NCBI GenBank assembly: GCA_021203145.1
Contig: JAJQBS010000008.1
Span: 1 to 50,651 of the forward strand
Direction of reading: 5' to 3'
DNA length: 50,651 bases
Origin: Lachnospiraceae bacterium
GTDB taxonomy: Bacteria > Bacillota > Clostridia > Lachnospirales > Lachnospiraceae
The position numbers and the translations under genes were made by a program. Positions 24,209 to 33,593 of this stretch are shown here, one piece after another. Each line of letters begins with the position of its first letter. Position 1 is the stretch's first letter. Below the pieces are notes generated by a model. The model saw only the letters and a list, made by a program, of their open reading frames with translations, was not told the origin of the DNA and searched no databases.

Positions 24209-24250
24209 GTGTCTGGCTGTATCGGAGAAAATTGAAGAGGTGGTGAAGAA

Positions 24251-24547
24251 ATGGCTGATTTGAAAACATGGTGGGATATGCCGGTTGGAGAGCAGATCGC
24301 CAACGCAGGAAGTGAGGTGGCGAGGGCAATCCGAAAAAAAAATAAAAATGATAAGCTGGGAGCATCAGAATTTTGTATTCATGCGATAGAGATGCTGTGC
24401 TATGCGAAACTGGATCCAAAGAATGCGAATCGCCGGAACGAGCTTTCCTATGCGCAGGAAGAAATTCTGGATTATATCCTGGGCGATAATTTATATCAGA
24501 ATGACGACCAGTCTATCATGAAATGGTATGACGCGTTTATTCGGTAA
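24251..24547 (+). CDS. Small conserved protein of unknown function
   Basis: The 98-residue cytoplasmic protein begins MADLKTWWDMPVGEQIANAG and is alpha-helical (EVARAIRKKN, then SEFCIHAIEMLCYAKLDPKN), ending in an acidic, aromatic helix. The opening WWDMPVGEQIAN is a recurring signature in short hypothetical proteins of Lachnospiraceae. GAGGTGGTGAAG precedes the ATG. It stands alone between two housekeeping blocks with its own promoter. Confidence 0.65.
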   Translation: MADLKTWWDMPVGEQIANAGSEVARAIRKKNKNDKLGASEFCIHAIEMLCYAKLDPKNANRRNELSYAQEEILDYILGDNLYQNDDQSIMKWYDAFIR

Positions 24548-24717
24548 AAAGAATTTATAATGGGACATGGAACATGCGCCACTGGCATACAGCAACGGCG
24601 CAAAGTAAAACGACTTTCGCTGTTTACTATATCTTGCAGAAGACATAGCAATCAGCCGGATCAGACCTTTATGCTGTTCCATTCATATTATGATAAAAAG
24701 ATCATGGAGGACCGAAG

Positions 24718-26193
24718 ATGAGGTTAACGAAGCTTTTAGAGAAGATCGAGTATACGTGTGTGCAGGGTTCGCCGGACACTGAGGTGAAGAACCTGGTCAA
24801 TGATTCGCGGAAGGTGGAAGAGGGTTCTCTGTTTTTCTGCATTAAGGGCGCCGTGACAGACGGACATAAATATGCGGCTGATGTGGTGGCGAAGGGCGCG
24901 AAGGTACTTGTGGTGCAGGATGAGGTGGAGGCGCCGCAGGACGTGACGGTGATCCGGGTGGCGGACACACGTCTGGCCATGGCGCTGATGTCGGCGGCGT
25001 ATTTTGGCTATCCGGCGAAGGAGATGCGGATTATCGGCGTGACCGGGACGAAGGGGAAGACGACGACGACGTATATGGTGAAGTCGATTCTCGAGTCGGC
25101 AGGGTATAAGGTCGGGCTGATCGGCACGATTGAGGCGATTATCGGGGATGAGAGGATCCCGGCGCACAATACGACGCCGGAATCCTATACGATCCAGGAA
25201 TATTTTCGCCGCATGGCGGACGCAGGCTGCCAGGTGGTGGTGATGGAGGTCTCCTCCCAGGGGCTGATGCTGGAGCGCACGGCGGGGATTCCGTTCGAGC
25301 TGGGCATTTTTACAAATATCGAGCCGGATCATATTGGACCGGCGGAGCATGCGAGCTTTGAGGATTATCTGGAGTGCAAAAGCCGCCTTTTCTGGCAGTG
25401 CAGGTATGGGATTTTAAATGCGGACGATCCTCATCTGGAGGCGATTCTGAAGGGGCATACCTGTGAGGTGGAGACCTTTGGCTTGTCTGAGAATGCCGGG
25501 ATTCGTGCGGAGAATATGCAGCTGGTATCACGGCCCGGGTATCTTGGAATCGCATATACGGTGTCGTGGAAAGGGGAAAAAGAGACTCGTTTTGATGTGG
25601 AGATTGACATTCCGGGTAAATTCAGTGTATATAATTCATTGACAGCGATTGCAATCTGCCGTCACTTTCAGGTTGGTATGGAAGATATCCGCAGAGCGCT
25701 CAAAAGCGCGAAAGTAAAGGGGCGCGTGGAGCTGGTGAAGGTTTCCGATGAGTTTACGCTGATGATTGACTACGCGCACAATGCGATGGCGCTGCAGAGC
25801 CTGCTGGAGACGCTGCGCGAGTATCACCCGCACCGTCTGATCAGTGTCTTCGGATGCGGGGGCAACCGCTCGAAGCTGCGCCGCTACGAGATGGGCGAGG
25901 TCTCCGGGAAGCTGGCGGATCTGACTGTCATCACCTCGGACAATCCGCGCTTTGAGGAGCCGGAGGCGATCATCGAGGACATCGTGACCGGCATGGAAAA
26001 GACAGACGGCAAATATATAAAGATTACGGACCGGAAGGAAGCGATCGCCTGGGCAATCCACCACGGGGAGCCGGGTGATATCATCGTCCTTGCCGGGAAG
26101 GGTCACGAGGATTATCAGGAGATCCGGGGCGTTCAGTATCCGATGGATGAAAGAGTGCTGATCCAGGAGATTCTGAAGGAGGACGCTCTGTGA
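24718..26193 (+). CDS. murE: UDP-MurNAc-tripeptide synthetase MurE (meso-DAP type)
   Basis: The 491-residue Mur ligase adds the third stem-peptide residue to UDP-MurNAc-L-Ala-D-Glu in the cytoplasm, using ATP. Seen: GTKGKTTTTY (about 109-118), the substrate loop NTTPESYTI, VVMEVSSQGL with the carbamylated-lysine region FEDYLECKSRLF, YAHN, and DNPRFEEP (Asp408 onward). The DNPR motif is the mark of meso-diaminopimelate specificity. ATGGAGG stands just upstream. It lies outside the division cluster, before priA, with 39 bp between them. Confidence 0.94.
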   Translation: MRLTKLLEKIEYTCVQGSPDTEVKNLVNDSRKVEEGSLFFCIKGAVTDGHKYAADVVAKGAKVLVVQDEVEAPQDVTVIRVADTRLAMALMSAAYFGYPAKEMRIIGVTGTKGKTTTTYMVKSILESAGYKVGLIGTIEAIIGDERIPAHNTTPESYTIQEYFRRMADAGCQVVVMEVSSQGLMLERTAGIPFELGIFTNIEPDHIGPAEHASFEDYLECKSRLFWQCRYGILNADDPHLEAILKGHTCEVETFGLSENAGIRAENMQLVSRPGYLGIAYTVSWKGEKETRFDVEIDIPGKFSVYNSLTAIAICRHFQVGMEDIRRALKSAKVKGRVELVKVSDEFTLMIDYAHNAMALQSLLETLREYHPHRLISVFGCGGNRSKLRRYEMGEVSGKLADLTVITSDNPRFEEPEAIIEDIVTGMEKTDGKYIKITDRKEAIAWAIHHGEPGDIIVLAGKGHEDYQEIRGVQYPMDERVLIQEILKEDAL

Positions 26194-26232
26194 GCAGGCT
26201 CTGAGGGCGCGGACATGGACAGGGGATGAAAG

Positions 26233-28482
26233 ATGGATTTATACGCAGATATCATGATTGATATTTCACACAGTAAGCTTGACCAGACCTTTCAGTACCG
26301 GATACCAACCGAGCTCGCGGCGACCCTGGAGCCGGGGGATGTGGTGGAGCTTCCGTTTGGGAATGGGAACCGGCTGGCGAAGGGATATGTGCTGCGCATC
26401 TCAGGGGAACTGTCCTGCCCTCCCGAAAAGCTTAAGACGATTCTCCGGCGGGTGAATGAGATGGGAAATACGGAGTCAAAGCTGATCTCGCTGGCGCTCT
26501 GGATGCGTGATTATTATGGTTCGACGACGCTCCAGGCCCTGCACACCGTGCTTCCGTTCCGAAATACGGTTCCCGAAAAAAAGAAAAAGAGGGTCGTACT
26601 CGCGGTGGCGCCCGAAAGGGTCCGAGAAGAGCTTGAGCAGTTCCGGAAGAAGCATCAGACGGCGAGGGTGAGGCTTCTGGAGGCTTTGTTGGATGAGCCG
26701 GCACTCCCGCAGGAGGCAGTGACGGGGACGCTGCGTATCACAAGACCGGTGCTGCGCTATCTGGAGGAAAAGGGACTCATCCGCTGCGAGTCAGAGCAGA
26801 TTTACCGGACTCCGGCGATTCTCAGAGAGCTGCGCCAGGAATCAGAAGAGGAGGGAAATATACAGACATCTGTCACCGGGTTTTCTCTCAGCCAGGAGCA
26901 GCAGATGGTAGTGGACGCGGTCCGTGAGAGCACTCCTGGGCGCTTTGCCGAATTTTTAATCCACGGAGTGACGGGCAGCGGCAAGACAGCTGTCTACATT
27001 GAACTGATCGCAGATACACTGCGACATCACCGTCAGGCGATCCTGCTGATTCCGGAGATTTCGCTGACCTACCAGAATGTCGTCCGCTTTTACCATGCAT
27101 TCGGCGACCGGATTTCGATCCTGCATTCACGCCTGACGCAGGCGGAGCGGTATGACCAGTTCGAACGGGCGAAGATGGGCGACATTGATGTCATGATCGG
27201 CCCGCGTTCCGCACTGTTTACACCATTTGAACATCTCGGCCTGATTATCATTGACGAAGAGCATGAGCTGTCCTACAAAAGTGAATCGGTGCCGCGCTAT
27301 GACGCGCGGGAGGTGGCGAGGAAAAGAGCGGCGCTGGAGGGAGCGATACTGGTGCTCGGTTCCGCGACTCCGTCCATGGAGTCTTATTATGCCGCCGCGC
27401 AGGGGATGAGCAGGCTGCTTTCGATGCGGAGCAGGCCGACCGGGGGCCGGCTCGCGGAAGTGACTGTCGTGGATATGCGCAGGGAGCTCCGGGATGGCAA
27501 CAGCTCGATTTTAAGCCGCGCACTTTCAGAAAAGCTGCGCACCACACTGGAGCGCGGACAGCAGAGCATGCTGTTCCTGAACCGGAGAGGATACGCCGGA
27601 TTTGTCCTCTGCCGCTCATGCGGGCATGTGATGAAGTGCCCGCACTGTGATGTTTCGCTCTCTTTGCATGACGGAGGACGGCTTGTCTGCCATTACTGTG
27701 GATATGAGCAGCCGGCCATAAAAAAATGTCCTGTGTGCGGTTCCCCGTTTATCGGCGGATTCAGAGCCGGTACACAGCAGATCGAGGCAGTGGTAGCCGA
27801 CGCATTTCCCAAAGCGCGCATCCTGCGGATGGATGCGGACACGACAAGGGGAAAGGACGGACATGCCGAGATTCTGCGCTCCTTCGGGCGGCATGAGGCG
27901 GATATCCTGGTCGGCACGCAGATGATTGTGAAAGGGCATGATTTTCCCGGGGTTGCTCTGGTCGGTGCGCTGGCTGCGGATATGTCACTGAATGTCAGTG
28001 ATTTCCGTGCCGCTGAGCGGACATACCAGCTTCTGGTCCAGGCGGCCGGGCGCGCGGGCAGAGGGGAGATCCCCGGTGAAATGGTGATCCAGACCTATCA
28101 CCCGGACCACTATGCGATTACCTGCTCGGCCGCGCAGACCTATGAGTCGTTCTATGAGCGGGAAATTGATTACCGAAGACTGTCCGGATATCCGCCCGCA
28201 GGCTCTCTGATGACGGTTCACTGTTCTGCGGAGGATGAGGAGAAGCTTTCACAGGCGGCCACGTATCTGGCGCGATTTGCCCGGCAGGTGGCCGCGAAAT
28301 ACCAGGCGGACGTGATGGGGCCTTCCAGGGAGCCGGTCGCGAAAATTAAGGATGTATACCGTATGGCGATTTATGTTCGCCATAAAGAGGCAGGGGCTCT
28401 GACGGCGGTTAAAAATTATATGGAGCAGTATATAGAGATGAACAGCGGATTTCACGATATCTTCATTACTTTTGAAAGATAA
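26233..28482 (+). CDS. priA: Primosomal replication restart helicase PriA
   Basis: The 749-residue protein reloads the replisome at stalled forks. It has an N-terminal DNA-binding domain (MDLYADIMIDISHSKLDQTF), Walker A GVTGSGKT (245-252), DEEH (341-344), a zinc-binding insertion with four CxxC pairs (CRSCGHVMKCPHC to CPVCGSPF, about 460-510), and the late motif QAAGRAGRG. It opens the conserved priA-def-fmt-rsmB-rlmN-prpC-prkC-rsgA-rpe block of Firmicutes. Start ATG 26233, with AGGGGATGAAAG upstream. Confidence 0.95.
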   Translation: MDLYADIMIDISHSKLDQTFQYRIPTELAATLEPGDVVELPFGNGNRLAKGYVLRISGELSCPPEKLKTILRRVNEMGNTESKLISLALWMRDYYGSTTLQALHTVLPFRNTVPEKKKKRVVLAVAPERVREELEQFRKKHQTARVRLLEALLDEPALPQEAVTGTLRITRPVLRYLEEKGLIRCESEQIYRTPAILRELRQESEEEGNIQTSVTGFSLSQEQQMVVDAVRESTPGRFAEFLIHGVTGSGKTAVYIELIADTLRHHRQAILLIPEISLTYQNVVRFYHAFGDRISILHSRLTQAERYDQFERAKMGDIDVMIGPRSALFTPFEHLGLIIIDEEHELSYKSESVPRYDAREVARKRAALEGAILVLGSATPSMESYYAAAQGMSRLLSMRSRPTGGRLAEVTVVDMRRELRDGNSSILSRALSEKLRTTLERGQQSMLFLNRRGYAGFVLCRSCGHVMKCPHCDVSLSLHDGGRLVCHYCGYEQPAIKKCPVCGSPFIGGFRAGTQQIEAVVADAFPKARILRMDADTTRGKDGHAEILRSFGRHEADILVGTQMIVKGHDFPGVALVGALAADMSLNVSDFRAAERTYQLLVQAAGRAGRGEIPGEMVIQTYHPDHYAITCSAAQTYESFYEREIDYRRLSGYPPAGSLMTVHCSAEDEEKLSQAATYLARFARQVAAKYQADVMGPSREPVAKIKDVYRMAIYVRHKEAGALTAVKNYMEQYIEMNSGFHDIFITFER

Positions 28483-28603
28483 ATTTTCTACAGTTGTTAC
28501 ATGTCACACCTGCTAAGACGAAGATAAAATAAATTAAGCCAGGATATGGCCTGTAACATAGCTTCACAGCTACAAGGAAAAAGGGAAGGCAGGATTTTGA
28601 GAA

Positions 28604-29140
28604 ATGGCACTGAGACATATCAGAATTTACGGAGATGAAATATTGACAAAGGCATGCCGCCCGGTGCAGATGATGACGCCGCGCACAAAAATACTGATTC
28701 GGGATATGCTGGATACGATGTATGACGCGAACGGCGTGGGACTGGCCGCTCCCCAGGTGGGGATCCTGAAGCAGATTGTGGTAATTGATATCGGGGAAGA
28801 GGGGGACGGCAATGGGAATACGGATGCTGATGGCAATAGCAGCAGCCCTCTTGTGCTTGTCAACCCGGAGATTCTGGAAACGTCCGGTGAACAGACCGGG
28901 CAGGAGGGGTGTTTAAGTCTGCCGGGGCAGGCGGGAATGGTGACCAGGCCGAATTATGTGAAAGTAAAGGCATTTGATGAGAACATGCATGAGAGGATCA
29001 TTGAAGGCACGGAGCTGCTCGCACGGGCAATCTGCCACGAGTGCGACCACCTCAAAGGGATCATGTATGTGGAAAAGGTTGAAGGAGATTTGTTTGAAGT
29101 AACCGATGAGCCGGAGGATGGCGGGACGGATGGCAAGTGA
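28604..29140 (+). CDS. def: Peptide deformylase
   Basis: The 178-residue metalloenzyme removes the formyl group from nascent proteins. All three motifs are present: GVGLAAPQVG (about 45-54), EGCLSLPG with the metal Cys, and HECDHLKG (about 145-152) with the two metal His and catalytic Glu. A Gly/Asp/Asn-rich insert (EEGDGNGNTDADGNSS) follows the first motif and lengthens a surface loop. It sits next to fmt, which adds the same formyl group to initiator tRNA. Confidence 0.95.
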   Translation: MALRHIRIYGDEILTKACRPVQMMTPRTKILIRDMLDTMYDANGVGLAAPQVGILKQIVVIDIGEEGDGNGNTDADGNSSSPLVLVNPEILETSGEQTGQEGCLSLPGQAGMVTRPNYVKVKAFDENMHERIIEGTELLARAICHECDHLKGIMYVEKVEGDLFEVTDEPEDGGTDGK

Positions 29141-29184
29141 GTATCGACGCGCCGGAACAAAATAGAGGACGAGGTGAGGAGAAT

Positions 29185-30126
29185 ATGATAAAAAACGTTG
29201 TTTTCATGGGTACTCCGGATTTTGCGGTGGGTACGCTGAAGGCCCTGATCGACTCGGAGCGCTATCAGGTGCAGGCGGTATTTTCCCAGCCGGATAAGCC
29301 AAAGGGGCGTTCCGGGGCATTGCAGATGCCGCCGGTAAAGGCGCTTGCCGTCGATGCCCGGATCCCGGTATATCAGCCTGATAAGATACGGGATCCCGGA
29401 TGGCTGGATGTGCTGAAGGAGCTCTCTCCGGACGTGATTGTCGTCGTGGCGTTCGGCCAGATCATCCCGAAGCCGGTTCTGGACCTTCCGCCTTATGGCT
29501 GTGTCAACGTCCATGCGTCCCTGCTTCCCAAATATCGCGGCGCTGCGCCGATCCAGTGGGCGATCATCAATGGCGAGAGTGTGACCGGTGTGACGACCAT
29601 GCGTATGGACGAGGGACTGGACACCGGTGACATGATCTTAAGAGAGGCTGTTCCGATCGACAAAGACGAGACCGGGGGCAGCCTGTTTGACAAGCTAAGC
29701 ACCGTGGGGGCAAGCCTGCTCATCCGGACGCTGGACGCGCTGGGCGAAGGGACGGCGCATTTTGAAAAACAGCCGGAGAAAAGCCCGACTGAGTATGCCT
29801 CCATGCTGACAAAAAAAGACGGGAGGATTGACTTTTCCGGCAGCACACATGAGATCGAGTGCCGGATCCGCGGGCTGGATCCCTGGCCCGGCACCTGGAC
29901 GATGTTCCATGGAAAACATTTGAAAATCTGGAAAGCGGAGGCTGTGGAGGGCGCATCGTGCGCCGGACTTCCCGGCACAGTCTGTGCCGTCCTGAAGAAT
30001 GCCCTGCACGTCCGGACCGGCAGCGGAGTGCTGTCGATCCTGGAGGTGCAGCCCGAGGGGAAAAAGCGGATGGGCATTGACGCGTTTCTGCGCGGGTACC
30101 CGGTGAAGGTGGGCGAGCAGTTCTGA
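29185..30126 (+). CDS. fmt: Methionyl-tRNA formyltransferase
   Basis: The 313-residue enzyme formylates Met-tRNAfMet with 10-formyl-THF. N-terminal formyltransferase domain: MIKNVVFMGTPDFAVGTL, VVAFGQIIPKPVL, then VNVHASLLPKYRGAAPIQWA (catalytic Asn, His and later Asp in the region MDEGLDTGDM). A C-terminal OB-fold tRNA-binding domain follows (RIRGLDPWPGTWT onward). ATG 29185 is chosen since GAGGTGAGGAG precedes it and the family starts with this sequence. Confidence 0.95.
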   Translation: MIKNVVFMGTPDFAVGTLKALIDSERYQVQAVFSQPDKPKGRSGALQMPPVKALAVDARIPVYQPDKIRDPGWLDVLKELSPDVIVVVAFGQIIPKPVLDLPPYGCVNVHASLLPKYRGAAPIQWAIINGESVTGVTTMRMDEGLDTGDMILREAVPIDKDETGGSLFDKLSTVGASLLIRTLDALGEGTAHFEKQPEKSPTEYASMLTKKDGRIDFSGSTHEIECRIRGLDPWPGTWTMFHGKHLKIWKAEAVEGASCAGLPGTVCAVLKNALHVRTGSGVLSILEVQPEGKKRMGIDAFLRGYPVKVGEQF

Positions 30127-30216
30127 AGAAAACTTAGAAAGTCTTAAGGTTCAAAGCGGGGGCGGGTGCTTTACGGACATTCTTTTTTGTGATAAAGTGG
30201 GAAGCAGGAGGGATGT

Positions 30217-30918
30217 ATGATGTTTTATGGCTATTATATGTTTGACTGGACCTATCTGCTTGTGATTGTCGGGCTGGTGCTTTCCCTGGCCGCTTCGGCG
30301 CATGTAAAAAGCACATTCCGCCAATATAACCAGGTGCGCAGCATGCGCAATCTGACCGGGGCGATGGCTGCGCAGAAGGTTCTGCAGAGCGCGGGGATTT
30401 ATGATGTGGCTATCGAACGGGTCTCCGGGGAGCTGACGGATCATTATGATCCGCGCACGAAGACGCTGAGGCTTTCAAATAGCACTTATGCGTCAAATTC
30501 AGTGGCGGCGGTCTGCGTGGCCGCGCATGAGTGCGGGCATGCTGTGCAGGACCAGGTGGGATACGCGCCGCTCGGCATCCGGAGCTCTCTGGTGCCGGCT
30601 GCGAACATTGGTTCCTCTCTTGGCTGGCCGATCTTTTTCTTTGGCTGGATTTTTTCCTTTCAGCCGCTGATTACAGCCGGGATTGTATTGTTCACACTGG
30701 CGGTTCTGTTTCAGCTGGTCACGCTCCCGGTGGAGTTCAACGCTTCCTCGCGGGCGATGCGGATTCTCGAGGATACCCATCTTCTGGGAGATCAGGAGCT
30801 TGCCTCAGGGAGACGGGTACTCCGGGCGGCGGCTCTGACCTACGTGGCGAGCCTCGCGGCTTCTGTACTGCAGCTGCTTCGGCTGGTGATTCTTTCAGGA
30901 GGGAGAAGGCGCAGATGA
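30217..30918 (+). CDS. YugP-type membrane zinc metallopeptidase
   Basis: The 233-residue membrane protein has an N-terminal hydrophobic segment (LLVIVGLVLSLAASAHV), the zinc motif AAHECGHAVQD (about 103-113: HExxH-like with His, Glu, His), two further membrane segments around 140-175, and one near the end. Proteolysis of membrane substrates is inferred. AGGAGGGATG lies before ATG 30217. Its stop overlaps the rsmB start (ATGA, 30915-30918), so the two are translationally coupled. Confidence 0.88.
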   Translation: MMFYGYYMFDWTYLLVIVGLVLSLAASAHVKSTFRQYNQVRSMRNLTGAMAAQKVLQSAGIYDVAIERVSGELTDHYDPRTKTLRLSNSTYASNSVAAVCVAAHECGHAVQDQVGYAPLGIRSSLVPAANIGSSLGWPIFFFGWIFSFQPLITAGIVLFTLAVLFQLVTLPVEFNASSRAMRILEDTHLLGDQELASGRRVLRAAALTYVASLAASVLQLLRLVILSGGRRRR

Positions 30919-32267
30919 CAAAGCCGGTGAATTTACGTGAGATATGTCTGGGCGTCCTGATGGAGATTACGGAGGAGGAAGCCTACAGCCATGTAGTTCT
31001 GCACCAGACTCTGGAAAAATATCAGTATCTGGAGAAGCGGGACCGGGCATTTATCTCAAGGACAGTGGAGGGTACGCTGGAGCATATGATTCAGCTCGAT
31101 TATATTATCGAGCAGTTTTCCAATGTGCCGGTTTATAATATGAAGCCTCTGATCCGCAATCTGCTGCGGATGTCCGTTTATCAGCTCAAATATATGGACA
31201 GCGTTCCGGATTCCGCCGTCTGCAATGAGGCGGTTTCCCTGGCGCAGAAAAAAGGGTTCTATAATCTCAAGGGATTTGTAAACGGCGTCCTGCGCAACAC
31301 GGCCCGGCGGCTTTCGCAGGTACGCTATCCGGATTCGGATCAGGAGCCGCTGCATTATCTGTCGGTGAAGTATTCCTATCCGCTCTGGATGCTGAATAAA
31401 TGGGTGGCACAGTTTGGATATGAGACGACGGAGATCATATGCCGCGATTCGCATATGAGCAGAGGTACGACGGTGCGCTGCAACCTCACGAAGGCTTCCA
31501 TGGAGGAGATTACAGCGGATCTTGCCGCGCAGGGGATTACGGTAAGGCAGCATCCCTACCTGGATTATGCGCTGGAGATTTCCAATTATAATTACATCGG
31601 AGCCGTGTCCGCATTCCGGAAGGGATGGATCCAGGTACAGGATGTCAGCTCCATGCTGGTTTCCGAGATTGCGGCTCCAAACTGGGGCGATTACTGCATT
31701 GACGTCTGTGCGGCTCCGGGCGGCAAAAGCCTTCATATGGCGGAAAAGCTGATGGGAAGCGGCTATGTGGAGGCGCGGGATATTTCGGAGAGAAAGGTGC
31801 GCCTGATGCAGGAAGCGATCGAACGCTCGGAGATGATCAATATCCGGGCGATGCGGATGGATGCGACCCTGCCGGATGAGGAATCGCGGCAAAAAGCGGA
31901 TATCGTGCTTGCGGACGTTCCGTGCTCCGGCCTTGGCGTGATCCGCAAAAAACAGGACATCAAATACAAAATGTCCGAAAAGCAGCAGGCGGACATTATA
32001 AGAATCCAGAGACGGATTTTGACGAATGTGCAGGAGTATGTACGTCCGGGCGGGACTCTGGTGTACAGCACCTGTACCATCGGCGCTGACGAGAACCAGT
32101 ACAATATCAAATGGTTTCTGGAAAATTTTCCTTTCCACCTGGAAAGCATTGATCCCTATATTTGTGATGGGCTAAAAAGCCGCACGACGGCGGGCGGTTT
32201 CCTTCAGCTGCTTCCTGGCGTGCATGCTTCGGATGGATTTTTTATCGCGAGGCTGCGGAGGGAATGA
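30915..32267 (+). CDS. rsmB: 16S rRNA (cytosine-967) methyltransferase RsmB
   Basis: The 450-residue enzyme methylates C967 of 16S rRNA. It has an N-terminal NusB-like RNA-binding domain (AFISRTVEGTLEHMIQLDY), then the SAM-dependent catalytic domain: DVCAAPGGKSLHMAEKL (about 262-278), ADVPCSGLGVIRKK and VYSTCTI with the two active-site cysteines. The start ATG 30915 overlaps the upstream stop by the ATGA arrangement. A C-terminal HASDGFFIARL is typical of the family. Confidence 0.94.
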   Translation: MTKPVNLREICLGVLMEITEEEAYSHVVLHQTLEKYQYLEKRDRAFISRTVEGTLEHMIQLDYIIEQFSNVPVYNMKPLIRNLLRMSVYQLKYMDSVPDSAVCNEAVSLAQKKGFYNLKGFVNGVLRNTARRLSQVRYPDSDQEPLHYLSVKYSYPLWMLNKWVAQFGYETTEIICRDSHMSRGTTVRCNLTKASMEEITADLAAQGITVRQHPYLDYALEISNYNYIGAVSAFRKGWIQVQDVSSMLVSEIAAPNWGDYCIDVCAAPGGKSLHMAEKLMGSGYVEARDISERKVRLMQEAIERSEMINIRAMRMDATLPDEESRQKADIVLADVPCSGLGVIRKKQDIKYKMSEKQQADIIRIQRRILTNVQEYVRPGGTLVYSTCTIGADENQYNIKWFLENFPFHLESIDPYICDGLKSRTTAGGFLQLLPGVHASDGFFIARLRRE

Positions 32268-32425
32268 GTGGGCAAGAGGCAGGCGAAGTCCTGGGCTGCG
32301 CCAAGGCTTTTTGCGTTTGCGATTTACGTATCAGGCGGTGCAGGATGGGCATATGATTCCGCGACAGATCCGAAATCCGGAGGATCTGCAGTGGGGAGCC
32401 GCGGGTGCCAGGGATAGAGGCGCTT

Positions 32426-32523
32426 GAAACATGCAGTATAGTCGGAATTTTGGCAGAGAAACGATGGATAGTGGTGCATGGAACATGCAGTACAGTCGAA
32501 TTTTGGCAGAGAAACGATGGATA
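32426..32523 (+). repeat. Direct duplication of the rlmN translation start region
   Basis: Copy 1 (32426-32470, 45 bp) and copy 2 (32480-32523, 44 bp) agree except for three small differences. Each begins AACATGCAGTA and ends GAGAAACGATGGATA, so each carries its own ATGGATA start and the same weak SD context. Period 54 bp. Confidence 0.88.
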
Positions 32524-32535
32524 ACAGTGCGATGA
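32464..32535 (+). CDS. Short upstream ORF created by the duplication, coupled to rlmN
   Basis: ATG 32464 (end of repeat copy 1) opens a 23-residue frame beginning MDSGAWNMQYSRILAEK. It ends at TGA 32533-32535, overlapping by ATGA with an in-frame rlmN ATG at 32532. Translation is possible because its start context equals that of rlmN. Whether it is used is unknown. Confidence 0.35.
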   Translation: MDSGAWNMQYSRILAEKRWITVR

Positions 32536-33593
32536 TTGAGAATGACGATAGGCGTGACATCAAAAGCATGACACTTGCGGAGCTGTCCGGCGAGGTGGCC
32601 GCGCTCGGGGAGAAACCATTCCGCGCCCGGCAGCTTTATCAGTGGATGCATCAGAAGCTTGCGCGGGACTATGGCGAGATGACGAATCTTCCCAAAAGCT
32701 TCCGGGAAGAATTGCGCAAACGGTATGAATACACCTCTCATACGCTCCTGGACCGGCGCGTTTCCTCACTGGACGGTACGGAGAAGTATTTGTTTGGCCT
32801 GTCTGACCGCCATGTGGTTGAGAGTGTACTGATGCGCTACCATTTTGGCAATTCCGTCTGCATCTCCTCTCAGGTCGGCTGCCGCATGGGGTGCTCGTTC
32901 TGCGCTTCGACGATCGGCGGGCTGACAAGGAATCTTGCACCATCGGAGATGCTTGACCAGATCTATTCGATCCAGCGTCTGACCGGCGAGCGGGTTACCC
33001 ATGTGGTCGTTATGGGGACGGGAGAGCCGCTTGACAATTATGACGGCCTGACCAGGTTCCTGCGGCTTCTCTCGGATGAAAATGGGCTGAACCTGAGCCA
33101 GAGAAACATCACGGTGTCGACCTGCGGCCTGCCTGAAAAGATACGGAAGCTTGCAGAAGAAAGGTTTCAGATTACGCTGGCTCTTTCTCTGCACGCGCCT
33201 ACGCAGGAAAAGCGCCAGATCCTGATGCCCATTGCGAGAAGGTACGAGCTGGGCGAGGTGCTGGACGCCTGCCGGTATTATTTTGAGACAACCGGGCGCA
33301 GAGTGACATTTGAATACAGTCTGGTGAGCGGCTTGAATGATTCCAAAAAGGACGCCGAAACGCTTGCGGCACTTCTTGGGAGCTTTCCCTGCCACATCAA
33401 TCTGATTCCGGTCAATCCCGTCAGCGAGAGGGACTATGCCCCGCCTGACCGCCGGACGGTGGCCGCTTTTAAAAATATACTTGAAAAATGTGGGAAAACG
33501 TGTTGTACTATTAGAAGAGAAATGGGGCGTGACATTCAGGGCGCCTGTGGGCAGCTTCGCAAGGGCTACATGGAGAAAGGACTAGCAGAATGA
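32517..33593 (+). CDS. rlmN: Dual-specificity 23S rRNA/tRNA adenosine-2 methyltransferase RlmN
   Basis: The 358-residue radical-SAM enzyme methylates A2503 of 23S rRNA and A37 of some tRNAs. Seen: N-terminal helical domain (IKSMTLAELSGEVAALGEKP), the iron-sulfur motif CRMGCSFCAST (Cx3Cx2C), VVMGTGEPLDN, and a late catalytic Cys in RREMGRDIQGACGQL. The start is uncertain: ATG 32517 lies in the duplicated start context; 32478 and 32532 are alternatives, and conservation begins only at about 32550. The stop overlaps the prpC start (ATGA). Confidence 0.94.
   Translation: MDNSAMIENDDRRDIKSMTLAELSGEVAALGEKPFRARQLYQWMHQKLARDYGEMTNLPKSFREELRKRYEYTSHTLLDRRVSSLDGTEKYLFGLSDRHVVESVLMRYHFGNSVCISSQVGCRMGCSFCASTIGGLTRNLAPSEMLDQIYSIQRLTGERVTHVVVMGTGEPLDNYDGLTRFLRLLSDENGLNLSQRNITVSTCGLPEKIRKLAEERFQITLALSLHAPTQEKRQILMPIARRYELGEVLDACRYYFETTGRRVTFEYSLVSGLNDSKKDAETLAALLGSFPCHINLIPVNPVSERDYAPPDRRTVAAFKNILEKCGKTCCTIRREMGRDIQGACGQLRKGYMEKGLAE

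Noticed and set aside
24548..24717. Regulatory site before murE
   Set aside because: Only a TATTAT without a matching -35 was found, so nothing is called.
28483..28603. Promoter or riboswitch between priA and def
   Set aside because: No acceptable -35/-10 pair or stable structure was seen; the genes are probably co-transcribed.
31056..32138. A 360-codon minus-strand frame opposite rsmB
   Set aside because: Same reason: antisense of a well-supported gene, no start signals.
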